This document shows positions 54,299 through 61,790 of a DNA stretch of 64,000 nucleotides, in pieces. The notes below the pieces were generated by a model. The model was not told the DNA's origin. It did not search any database and worked only from the letters and a program-made list of their open reading frames with translations. Made by a program: the position numbers and the translations under genes. Source of the DNA: Desulfoscipio sp. XC116 (GTDB taxonomy: Bacteria > Bacillota > Desulfotomaculia > Desulfotomaculales > Desulfallaceae); the NCBI RefSeq assembly GCF_039851975.1, contig NZ_CP156660.1, positions 744,001-808,000 on the forward strand, in the 5' to 3' direction. The first letter of the stretch is position 1; every line of letters begins with the position of its first letter.

Positions 54299-54862
54299 TT
54301 GGAAAACGGGAAGGGAGATTACAGAGTGGCGTATCAGCTTGATTATTTTGCAGTAATTAAGGCGTTTTTTATGCCGTTTAATCTTTTTTTTCTATTGCTT
54401 TTTCTCGGTCCAGTTGCTATTGCTGTATTTGTCGCTTACAGAACAATTAATCGTTACCGTATTGCTATATTGTTAGCCAGTGTTGCTATCCCAATTCTTA
54501 TTCTCTCTTTAATAAGTTTTCCCGAAGTAGGTTCAGGATGGAATTTAGATAGAAATTCACTTAAAATTAAATCTCCACCTGTTTTAACCACTATCCAGTT
54601 GCCAGAGGCCAGAGTTGAGCTGGTAGAATCATCTGGCTCGTGGCAGACCACCCTGAGAATAAATGGTAGTGGTAAGCCCGGGCTGGCAATCGGCTGGTTC
54701 AAACTACAGAACGGGAAAAAGGCTGTGGTATTCAGGCACTTACATCACGCAAAGATGGTGGTACTGGAGTACCAAGGCGAATTCTACATCCTGCAACATC
54801 CTGGTGTGGAAGATTTATATATGGAGCTTATTGCACGTGGCGCAAAGCCAACTGGACTATAA
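54299..54862 (+). CDS. Membrane protein with PH-like domain
   Basis: A 187-residue protein with two N-terminal helices (about 25-48 and 55-75) and a soluble domain (about 90-180) that resembles bacterial PH-like domains: GWFKLQNGKKAVVF then AKMVVLEYQGEFYILQHPG. The TTG at 54299 follows GAGGAAA; GTG 54326 is an alternative. Function unknown. The small frame at 61413-61577 looks like the C-terminal part of a relative. Confidence 0.5.
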   Translation: MENGKGDYRVAYQLDYFAVIKAFFMPFNLFFLLLFLGPVAIAVFVAYRTINRYRIAILLASVAIPILILSLISFPEVGSGWNLDRNSLKIKSPPVLTTIQLPEARVELVESSGSWQTTLRINGSGKPGLAIGWFKLQNGKKAVVFRHLHHAKMVVLEYQGEFYILQHPGVEDLYMELIARGAKPTGL

Positions 54863-54894
54863 TAAACTGAAAATATATTTTTTTGCGAGGTTAT

Positions 54895-55067
54895 TAAATC
54901 GAAAGACCTTCTTGCTCTAAGAATGTTAATAAAAACTTATTTGGAAGGCAAAACTGGGGCAATTTTTTTTTGTTTTTTTTACTGCTCTTCTCTTTTCCTT
55001 GGCCGGTCTTGCTACTCATTATTTAACAAAATTTTTAATTGACGTTATTTTTAATGGTGGTCGGAGC
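54895..55067 (+). pseudogene. N-terminal fragment of a membrane protein (possible FtsX-like permease)
   Basis: KDLLALRMLIKTYLEGKTGA runs in one frame and, after a shift in a poly-T tract near 54970, FFTALLFSLAGLATHYLTKF continues in another. The pattern of a basic start and a first helix suits an ABC permease N-terminus. It is joined directly to macB-derived sequence at 55068. It is a broken gene; family is a guess. Confidence 0.35.
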
Positions 55068-55153
55068 GTTTTTAGTAGTGGGCGTGTTGGCCAAGGGCGA
55101 CTCCATGATGGCTTTTCGGAAGAGGCCATCGCCGGTATATCCCTCTCTTGGTG
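55068..55153 (+). pseudogene. macB-derived internal fragment with deletion
   Basis: The bases to about 55127 match the MacB-type permease gene at 52266-52325 almost exactly (TAGTGGGCGTGTTGGCCAAG), and 55123-55153 match 52549-52580 (CATCGCCGGTATATCCCTC). About 225 nt between are missing, so this is a deleted piece of a second macB copy. Confidence 0.75.
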
Positions 55154-55159
55154 GTTTGC

Positions 55160-55297
55160 CCGGCGTGTCTGCCGAGCTGATGGGTTGAAAGGACACCCTG
55201 TCACCTAATCAGCAAGAAGATAACCCGTAGGCAAGGGCGTCACTGGTAACGGTGGGGTCTGAAGGAAGTCGAAGGGGGAACTTGGAACATAAGCATC
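55160..55297 (+). mobile_element. Group II intron 5' RNA fragment
   Basis: GATAACCCGTAGGCAAGGGC and GTCACTGGTAACGGTGGGGT followed by CTGAAGGAAGTCG are hallmark sequences of domain I of bacterial group II introns; GTGTCTGCCGAGCTGATGGG upstream is near the expected 5' end. No reverse transcriptase gene or domain V/VI follows, and the toxin gene begins immediately. It is a truncated, dead intron, seemingly inserted into the macB relic. Confidence 0.65.
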
Positions 55298-55299
55298 GT

Positions 55300-55605
55300 T
55301 TATATTCCAGTATCCAGGTATTGTTTGATGTTCCGGCTGCCGTGCAGGATGCGGTGGATTTCAATTGTATCCTTCAGCACAACATAGAATACAAGATAAC
55401 CGTCTACCGGCATTCTGCGGTATGCCGGCCGGTACTGCCCCACACTATAAATTTCATACTTTTCGGGAAAACGGGGCAATTCCTTGATCTTTTCAATAAT
55501 ATGGTCATATTGACGTAGCGCGGTACTTTCGTAAAACTGCGCAAGATATCCCACAATGTCAGTAAGGTCTTGTGCTGCGACGGGCAGCATGACCACCTTA
55601 CGCAT
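55300..55605 (-). CDS. RelE/ParE-family toxin
   Basis: A 101-residue protein of the ParE/RelE fold: VVMLPVAAQDLTDIVGYLAQ at the start and DTIEIHRILHGSRNIKQYL at the end, with the Arg/His residues usual for the family. The start (55605) overlaps the antitoxin gene by 8 nt. By family it inhibits translation or DNA gyrase and is held by the neighbouring antitoxin. Both genes look intact in a region of wrecked ones, consistent with addictive maintenance. Confidence 0.88.
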   Translation of the reverse strand: MRKVVMLPVAAQDLTDIVGYLAQFYESTALRQYDHIIEKIKELPRFPEKYEIYSVGQYRPAYRRMPVDGYLVFYVVLKDTIEIHRILHGSRNIKQYLDTGI

Positions 55606-55885
55606 TGGCTTGCCCCACCTTTTCCGCAAGCCTGTTGCGCAGGGAAACGGAAATCTCGTCGAATTCCAGGCGGGTAGGGTCGGACTCGGCCTGCTGCTGC
55701 GCCTCAAATAACGCGGAATCGATGTGTTTTGACATTTGGAGGGCTTCGTACTGTTCAATGCTCATAACTACCATGTCATCATACCCATTTTTAGTCAGGA
55801 AAACCGGTTCCTTGCTTTCATGGACGATGCGGGAAATTTCGGTGAAGTTATTCCGTAGATCGGATATTGGCCTGATCTGAGGCAT
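55598..55885 (-). CDS. Phd/YefM-family antitoxin
   Basis: A 95-residue antitoxin. The Phd/YefM DNA-binding fold is at the N-terminus (IRPISDLRNNFTEISRIVHE, EPVFLTKNGYDDMVVMSIEQ), and a charged helical tail to bind the toxin follows. AAAGGAGG precedes ATG 55885. It is upstream of and overlaps the toxin gene and should autorepress the pair. Confidence 0.9.
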   Translation of the reverse strand: MPQIRPISDLRNNFTEISRIVHESKEPVFLTKNGYDDMVVMSIEQYEALQMSKHIDSALFEAQQQAESDPTRLEFDEISVSLRNRLAEKVGQANA

Positions 55886-56049
55886 AGGAATACCTCCTTT
55901 CATTGTTTAAAATTTATCATAATTATGATATTCAGTCAAGAAGTGCTTTATATTGCGGTATAGTCATCGGCCAGGGTGAAAATTAAATCCAGATGACGGG
56001 CTAGTTAAAAAACTTCAATGCCAGGTTCGTAATCTCTGTGAGGATAATA

Positions 56050-56369
56050 TTATGTACCTTTACCATATCCCTCAAGTATATTGTTTTTTCTTAGCCCCAT
56101 AGCTGGCATTATGGCAGCTATCATACTAACAACCACAGTCCCCAATATGTACTGAGTACGATATACCATGGGAAAACAAAAAGAAGTCTTAAATAATAAA
56201 CGAGTATCCAACTAAATAATAGCCCCCCCAATGCTCTAAATACTACAGCCAGTACCGCATAATAAAGCGATTGGTACATAACAACCTTGAAAAGCCCGTT
56301 TTGTTCAATTCCAATCATGCGCAAAACCATGTATTCCCTTAATTTCTCATGGATATTGGACTTAAATGG
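56050..56369 (-). pseudogene. FtsX-like permease C-terminal relic
   Basis: Minus-strand text SNIHEKLREYMVLRMIGIEQ, YQSLYYAVLAVVFRALGGLL and, after a one-base shift near 56125, SMIAAIMPAMGLRKNNILEG has the C-terminal FtsX pattern (E-R-E-x-x-x-LR-x-IG, then two helices). The 5' side ends at 56370 where macB-derived sequence on the plus strand begins. It is a broken, truncated gene. Confidence 0.5.
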
Positions 56370-56371
56370 TG

Positions 56372-56526
56372 TGATTGCCAAGTTGGCCAAATGGCCGCCC
56401 CTGGTGTCCTGGTGGACGATGTTAATAGCATTTGCCTTCTCCGCCACCATCGGCATAATTTTCGGCCTGCTCCCCGCCAACAAAGCGGCCAAGATGAACC
56501 CCATCGAAGCGTTGCGGAGAGATTAA
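56372..56526 (+). pseudogene. Duplicate of macB-type permease 3' end
   Basis: This segment repeats 52763-52917 with only a few changes and ends with the same codons for KAAKMNPIEALRRD. It has no start or membrane partner and is a truncated copy. Similarity continues through the hairpin downstream, to about 56585. Confidence 0.9.
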
Positions 56527-56528
56527 AT

Positions 56529-56569
56529 ATACAACAACGAGCCGGTGATATACCGGCTCATTGTTGTAT
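56529..56569 (+). terminator. Copy of the macB hairpin with compensatory change
   Basis: ACAACAACGAGCCGGT and ACCGGCTCATTGTTGT fold as at 52925-52965. Relative to that hairpin, a C-to-A change in the left arm is matched by G-to-T in the right arm, keeping pairing; one other position is a mismatch. Confidence 0.65.
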
Positions 56570-56621
56570 GCGGAACCCTCACGTTTTTAAATCCAACGTC
56601 CATAAAACATCCAGAGATTCA

Positions 56622-56977
56622 TTAACTCGGTGGTTGTGGACGACCTAAGAAACCAAAGAAAAACGTAAATCCAAAAAATCCAAACAAGCCCTTAAGGTAA
56701 TCAGCTTCAGGAATAAAACCTAAAAATCCAGGAATCCAAGGAATCCGAACAGCCCCAGTCTTTCCGGAAATTGTAGGCGCCGTTCATGGAAGAATCGTAG
56801 GCTGATCAAGCTAAAACCGGCGGACGCGGCTAGCCAAGGTTGAAGTACACTCCAACCTGTTAAATAGCCTATAACCTCGACCAGTCCCACAAGACCAATA
56901 AGCCTAAGATTTTCTGGAAATTGAAGACGTACATTAGACAGCGGTGTTCCCCTACTTTGTGCGGGTAAGATTTGCAA
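56622..56977 (-). pseudogene. Frameshifted Gly/Phe-rich membrane protein
   Basis: One minus-strand frame encodes LQFPENLRLIGLVGLVEVIG and, 60 residues later, the related LQFPERLGLFGFLGFLDF; another frame, from about 56719, continues GFIPEADYLKGLFGFFGFTF and ends at 56622. The two units look like an internal repeat. Similar GFLGFLG-type proteins occur beside transporters, but no family is assigned. The shift indicates decay. Confidence 0.4.
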
Positions 56978-57062
56978 AGTAAATTTGCGGTACAGGGGTA
57001 TGGGTTAATGGAGATCCATTTTTATCAACCAGTGGTCTTCCAAGTTTTGGCCCCCTGAGTCG

Positions 57063-57460
57063 GATGTTATAACGTTCGCTGGATTCAAGTGGAGTAAAAA
57101 CAAACGTATGTGGTATGCGATAAATACGGCGGAGCGGGCGGCTGTGGCTAATGAGTTAGCCGGTGGGAAGGTTGATAAACCCGTACCGACGGAGGAAGTG
57201 AAGCCTAAAGCAAAGACTGAGACAAAACCGGATGCAGAGCAACCAAAAAAACATCCCGGATTTAGCCACGTACTTGCGCCGCCAAGCCCAGACTATGCAA
57301 AGAACCATTGATGCAAAGCTAAACCCTGCTGTTGCCGGTCAGAATCCATTGCTCGGAGGGCAAGAATGGCAGCAGGGATTATTCAAGAAGGCGAACGGTT
57401 AGAACGGATACAGAAAATGATATATTTTCAAACAAGCAAATCTATTTTTCAGACAACCAA
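57063..57460 (+). pseudogene. Fragment of a mobile-element protein (multiple frameshifts)
   Basis: Three frames in order give FAGFKWSKNKRMWYAINTAE, then YLRRQAQTMQRTIDAKLNP, then RMAAGIIQEGERLERIQKMI. The first motif (GF.WS...WYA..T.ER) and the last two are familiar from large plasmid or conjugative-element proteins of the DUF3560/polyvalent type. Stops between the frames show decay. Assignment is from memory of patterns. Confidence 0.35.
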
Positions 57461-57534
57461 AAGCACTTTTCGGCAAGTTGGAAAGGAATTTTGGTTCGCA
57501 TTCAAGAACAGGGAAGTAAAACGCCATAGATAGG

Positions 57535-58213
57535 ATGTCTTTGCTTTCGTTGTTTTTGGTCTCACTGCCCGAAACGCTGCTGGTGATTATGTTGGGATTA
57601 TATTGGGATTTTGACTGGCGGACCCTGGCATAATCTGCTGTCCATTGCCTATCTACCCACTAAAATGAATTTATTTGGGGGAAGTATAATTTTGATTAAG
57701 TTTTTGTCTTACAATTTTTACATATCGGTTTTTATAACTTTAACAATATTGGTATTTGTTAAAGATAAAGTTACTTGGAAGAAAGGAGGCGTTACTGCTT
57801 CTTTCTTACTTATAATACTGGTTTTTATAAGTTGTTTTATTGTCTTACCATTACCGTCTATAATTGCAATTATTACAATATATATTTTAAACTATGCTCT
57901 GCCAGGTTTTTTTGAATGCAATAAAATTACAGACTTGTTTGAACCGATATACTTAGCATTTATGGTTTTACTATTACCTTTAACTCTTTTAAATATGGCT
58001 ATAAAATCTTTGAATATAAGTAAGCTGAATAAAATATTTATAGAGTTGCTTCTTTTTGTGCTTATAACAAGCTTGGTTTTGAATGGTACATTATACTATT
58101 TTTCTGATATTAGAATTACTAGTATAAAATTGTTAGAGCTATCTCTAATTATTGGTTTGGTTTTCTTTATGATTGACGAAGTAACAATTAAGTGGGATAA
58201 TCGCGGACATTAA
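57535..58213 (+). pseudogene. Frameshifted multi-helix membrane protein
   Basis: ATG 57535 opens SLLSLFLVSLPETLLVIMLG and stops at about 57633; the text resumes in another frame as NLLSIAYLPTKMNLFGGSII and runs to 58213 with about five further helices (to residue 190) and ending DEVTIKWDNRGH. The two parts look like one membrane protein split by a one-base shift near 57625. The second part is AT-rich. No family is recognised, though similar starts occur in accessory membrane proteins of Clostridia. Confidence 0.4.
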
Positions 58214-59436
58214 ATAGACAGGCTTATTAATCTTGAAGAAATATATGACATAATTAAAACACCGATCAGCATCCCACATATTGCTCCAAGCCATGAAAAT
58301 GCAATAAAGCCGGCAATAAAACTAGTTATTATGAAGCCTGGCAGAGTCATTATAAACATAAATCTCCTGGTCGCGGCATATTTAACTTTATCATTCCTGG
58401 GAAATAAGTTTATAGATTCAGAACATATAAATTCCTGCCAATATGAGCGTATAAAAAATGTAATTAGAGGGACAAATGCAACCAATAGTCCCCACACCCA
58501 CGCCGCAGGAAACGAAAACATGATTAGTATAAGTACCAGCAACATTTGCAGATATTCCAGGATGTTTTTGATATCCCGTATAACTGATTTTATCCCCAGC
58601 TCTGCTAAACAGTTCTCCGCGTGACGTTTTTTGAAAAGCGGGTCCGAATGGGAAAAAAGAATGGTGTGTTTTCTTTTTAATAGCGGTCGTTTTTTATTTA
58701 AGCTTACAAATCTTAATAAGAAGTCAAGATACCTTAGTTTTGCAAATTGTTCGCGGGTTACATCTACAAAGAAAGTGCCTTTCATAGTTAGTCTTCGAAA
58801 AATTAAAACAACCAGCATTATTAACAATAAGAGCATGGCAACAGTAAATAAACCGCTGTGACCGATAGTATGGGGAATAATGTTTATAAACAGAATCCCC
58901 GCCCCAAAAAACAAAACGGTTTGAGCAACCGCCAGTATAATTCCTTGGTAAACAAAAGATAGAAACTGTTGAATGAAATTTAAACACAAGCCTGTTAGAA
59001 CACTTAAAATAAATAACTGTAGAAATTCAATAATTGAAAATTGATAACGGATTAAAACCGGTGCTAACAGCAAAAAGATAAAACCATTAAAGCATAGTTT
59101 CAAGAACACGGAATAAGCAATGCTGAGTATAAATATTTGATTTAAGCAGTTCTTATGCTGCCATAAAAATAGTTGATCCGCCTCTTCGATAAAAATTCTA
59201 ATCGTGCCCTTACAAGCAAAGAAAAAGATCACCCCTGCGAATAACTGCGAAGGTAAATCATAAGGCCAGGAAGGCTGAGTTTGCCATAATATTATATATT
59301 GATATATCCCTAAAGTAATAGCCGGGCCCACAATATACAACGCCACTGTCCAATCAATAGCCATTTGCCATACTTTGCACTGAAATTTCCAGTCGGAAAC
59401 AATTCGCTTATAAAAGATTTTGGTTGATGTAATCAT
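58210..59436 (-). CDS. ecsB: EcsB-like ABC transporter permease
   Basis: A 408-residue membrane protein with about ten helices and two charged loops, resembling EcsB of Bacillus. An amphipathic start (KIFYKRIVSDWKFQCKVWQM) is followed by IEEADQLFLWQHKNCLNQIF, typical of EcsB; KRPLLKRKHTILFSHSDPLF lies in the middle loop. The start 59436 overlaps the ATPase stop codon (AAATGA) with GGAG upstream. EcsAB is linked to proteolysis in the membrane, competence and exoprotein release. Its 3' end overlaps by 4 nt the tail of the converging membrane gene. Confidence 0.8.
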   Translation of the reverse strand: MITSTKIFYKRIVSDWKFQCKVWQMAIDWTVALYIVGPAITLGIYQYIILWQTQPSWPYDLPSQLFAGVIFFFACKGTIRIFIEEADQLFLWQHKNCLNQIFILSIAYSVFLKLCFNGFIFLLLAPVLIRYQFSIIEFLQLFILSVLTGLCLNFIQQFLSFVYQGIILAVAQTVLFFGAGILFINIIPHTIGHSGLFTVAMLLLLIMLVVLIFRRLTMKGTFFVDVTREQFAKLRYLDFLLRFVSLNKKRPLLKRKHTILFSHSDPLFKKRHAENCLAELGIKSVIRDIKNILEYLQMLLVLILIMFSFPAAWVWGLLVAFVPLITFFIRSYWQEFICSESINLFPRNDKVKYAATRRFMFIMTLPGFIITSFIAGFIAFSWLGAICGMLIGVLIMSYISSRLISLSI

Positions 59437-60146
59437 TTCATGTGCTCCATAATTTGGCATAGACAATCAAATAAAGATGCTCCGGGCAAATGGCATTGTT
59501 CTCTAATTTGTTCAAAGGTTCCTCTGGTTAAGATGGAACCTTTAAGAATAATAAATATTTTATCGCAGATTTTTTCAGCTATTTCTAATTGGTGAGTAGA
59601 TATCACTATTCCCGCGCCACGTTTTCGTTCCCTATTGATTAGGTTGATCAGTGTCTTGGTAGCGGGAGGGTCCAGTCCTACAAAAGGCTCGTCAATTAAA
59701 TAAATTTCAGGTTGAATTAAAAAGCCTATGGCAATCATTAACTTTTGCTGCATACCTTTGGAAAAACTCGTCGGGTAATGATGCTTTACGTCTTGTAAGC
59801 TTAATAATGTTAATAATTCATTGCCTCTTTCAAATAATGTCTTCTGATTTATTTCATGAATTGCGGCGGCCAAGACCAAGTGTTCCCAGAGAGTTAAGTT
59901 ATCGTAAAAAACAGGTTGTTCCGGAATGTACGCATACTTTTGACCGGACCCAGTGAATTCTACTTTTCCAATCGTTATAGGAAGTAAACCTAAAATTGCT
60001 TTGATAACGGTACTTTTCCCGGCACCGTTAGGTCCGATTAACCCTACCAATTCTCTCGATTTAATTATGAAGTTAATATCAGTTATGATTTGATCATCTA
60101 GTTTACTGTATCCTGCTTGTACAATTTTAGCTGTTAATAAATCCAT
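59433..60146 (-). CDS. ecsA: EcsA-like ABC transporter ATPase
   Basis: A 237-residue ATPase: Walker A GPNGAGKSTVIKAILGL, signature SFSKGMQQKL, Walker B IYLIDEPFVGLD and H-loop ISTHQLEIAE. YIPEQPVFYDNLTLWEHL is typical of EcsA. It overlaps the permease gene, and a small membrane peptide gene lies 74 nt upstream on the same strand. Confidence 0.9.
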   Translation of the reverse strand: MDLLTAKIVQAGYSKLDDQIITDINFIIKSRELVGLIGPNGAGKSTVIKAILGLLPITIGKVEFTGSGQKYAYIPEQPVFYDNLTLWEHLVLAAAIHEINQKTLFERGNELLTLLSLQDVKHHYPTSFSKGMQQKLMIAIGFLIQPEIYLIDEPFVGLDPPATKTLINLINRERKRGAGIVISTHQLEIAEKICDKIFIILKGSILTRGTFEQIREQCHLPGASLFDCLCQIMEHMK

Positions 60147-60220
60147 CTCTATACCTTCCCGTTAATTTCCATACCTGTCATGTGGAATTATCTTATCTCT
60201 TCTTTCTCTTCTCTCTCTTT

Positions 60221-60397
60221 TTAATCTTTTTTTTCTTTTATTAAACTATATGCTGAGAAAAAGACAATAAGACAAAAAAAACCAATATATACCCAATCAG
60301 ATTTTGTCCACTCAGAACTATATTTGGTGAAAAATACCCACAGCAACCATAAAGACCCTAAAACCACAAAAATTTGGTTAACTTGTCTTGGTAACAA
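60221..60397 (-). CDS. Small two-helix membrane peptide upstream of ecsA
   Basis: A 58-codon gene starting with TTG 60397, 6 nt after a perfect AGGAGGT (minus strand, 60410-60404). The product begins LLPRQVNQIF, has helices at about 9-24 (VVLGSLWLLWVFF) and 37-53 (VYIGFFCLIVFFSAYSLI), and ends KEKKD. The positive end suggests both termini face inside. It precedes ecsAB by 74 nt and could be a subunit or regulator of that transporter. No known family was recognised. Short length and TTG start explain why it might be missed. Confidence 0.55.
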   Translation of the reverse strand: MLPRQVNQIFVVLGSLWLLWVFFTKYSSEWTKSDWVYIGFFCLIVFFSAYSLIKEKKD

Positions 60398-60741
60398 ATA
60401 GATACCTCCTATCTCAAGTTTTGTTAGCTATCTGCGACTAGCTCATTCAATCGCATTATTTAAGTTTTATACTTGAGACAATATTACACAGGAACAAACC
60501 CTGAAGTGAATAATTTTGGTTAAGCATGTTTTATTTGCCTTCAAAGCGCTGGCCTTTATTGCAGGAATGTTCTATATGAATTAGTTGTTTTATATTGTAG
60601 CTATGTGAAATTATACCATAAAGGAGGCAAGAAAGGCATCGACTTATACAGAAAATCATTGGTAAAGACGCTTCTATATTCATTTCTGTGTCGGTTGTAT
60701 ATAATAAAAAGTCGGTCTATCTTATTAGAGTTGGAAACCGT

Positions 60742-60791
60742 GAAAAAAGTTAAAGGTAAACGTGAGGGGCTTAAGCCCACGTTTACCTTTA
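60742..60791 (-). terminator. Terminator of the DUF5320 gene
   Basis: TAAAGGTAAACGTG (60751-60764) and CACGTTTACCTTTA (60778-60791) form a perfect 14-bp stem, with an inner GGGCTTAAGCCC palindrome. On the minus strand it is followed by ACTTTTTTC. It lies 18 nt after the DUF5320 stop codon. Confidence 0.85.
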
Positions 60792-60808
60792 AAAATTGGG
60801 TAATATCC

Positions 60809-61039
60809 TTACCATTTGGGGTTGCGGCCACCATTCCCTCTTCCACCGCCGTTACCTCTGCCGCTTCCTCTACCGTTGCCCTGGCCGCAAGCGGCTCCTG
60901 TTCTGCGTGGAAAATTTGGAGAACATTGGTTTTCCATACCGCCTTGCTGCCTTAAATTATTGTTCTGTGCACAGCTTCCCATTCCGCGGCCCATCTTGCC
61001 GCTGCGACCCCTCGGGCCGTTTCCATCAAAACATGGCAT
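60809..61039 (-). CDS. DUF5320-like Gly/Arg-rich small protein
   Basis: A 76-residue protein starting MPCFDGNGPRGRSGKMGRGM and rich in Gly, Arg, Asn and Gln, ending in GRGSGRGNGGGRGNGG repeats. The beginning is the DUF5320 pattern (MPxxDGxGPxG...GRGxGxC) seen in anaerobes, with Cys in the middle (SCAQ, CSPN, ACGQG). GGAGG precedes ATG 61039. The gene is monocistronic with a strong terminator. Function is unknown; metal or iron-sulfur context has been suggested only by neighbours in other genomes. Confidence 0.8.
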   Translation of the reverse strand: MPCFDGNGPRGRSGKMGRGMGSCAQNNNLRQQGGMENQCSPNFPRRTGAACGQGNGRGSGRGNGGGRGNGGRNPKW

Positions 61040-61412
61040 ATTAGCCACCTCCTTTCTGGCTTTTTCCATGCGTCTTTTTCAATCGAGATACTGTTAAGGT
61101 TGGTTCGATTTGCATGGATAATTGTTTCGGGTAATTACCCATAAATATAATACCTTAATTATGGTCATATGTCAATAATGTTTAATGAATTTTTACAAGT
61201 AAAATATAATGTCCAATTGTCCATGCTATAGGCCGGGATAAATGCCCGGGAACGAGTTCACTCTGGTTCTGATTGCGTATAATTGTTATAATATAGAAAA
61301 ATATATCGTTGCCCAAAACAAGCATAATTGAATGCCGGTTTAATTTCCTTGGGACAGTTGATTTTTAGGAGCCTGATGGCCTATCGTTATCATATGAAAG
61401 CACCTCTTTTGT
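61040..61412. other. Intergenic region with macB ATPase scrap
   Basis: No gene is supported. At 61220-61256 CCATGCTATA, GCCGGGATA and ATGCCCGGGAA match the MacB-type ATPase gene at 51212-51247 at about nine of ten bases, so it is a scrap of that sequence. The rest is AT-rich and featureless. Confidence 0.5.
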
Positions 61413-61577
61413 ATGGTAACGTGGTTTGGTCAATTTACCGTTAATAATGGAGAGATGGTTAGAGTTTATGCAACCAGATGGGATAGTATGGTGCGAATAG
61501 TAACAGAAAAGGAAATTTATCTTTTGTCACCCGAGAAACCAAAAAGTTTTTATGACGAGCTAAAACACTTATTATGA
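61413..61577 (+). pseudogene. C-terminal fragment of a PH-like domain protein
   Basis: A 54-codon frame reading FGQFTVNNGEMVRVYATRWD then MVRIVTEKEIYLLSPEKPKS and FYDELKHLL. The pattern matches the last third of bacterial PH-like domains and parallels the protein at 54299. No ribosome site or N-terminal part is present, so it is taken as a fragment. The following 61578-61790 region is non-coding; TATAAT at 61740-61745 may be a -10 element for the GntR gene. Confidence 0.4.
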
Positions 61578-61790
61578 TTACAGTCAAGAATTTGGATACT
61601 GTGTTTTTCTTTTTTATTAGCTTACTGCCGAGTAGCCGGAAAATGCGAAATCGGTGAATTGGCCGGCTAAATCAAGTTCTCATTCGCATTACCCAGGTGC
61701 AAAAGTTGAGCTGGAATAATGAGTGTGATAAGATATTTTTATAATATACAAGGAGATCGCTAGGTTATAATCAGAATAGAGGTGATTTTG

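Noticed and set aside
57108-57311. Stand-alone 67-codon gene
   Set aside because: The protein text continues upstream without a start and downstream in other frames, so it is treated as part of a broken mobile-element gene.
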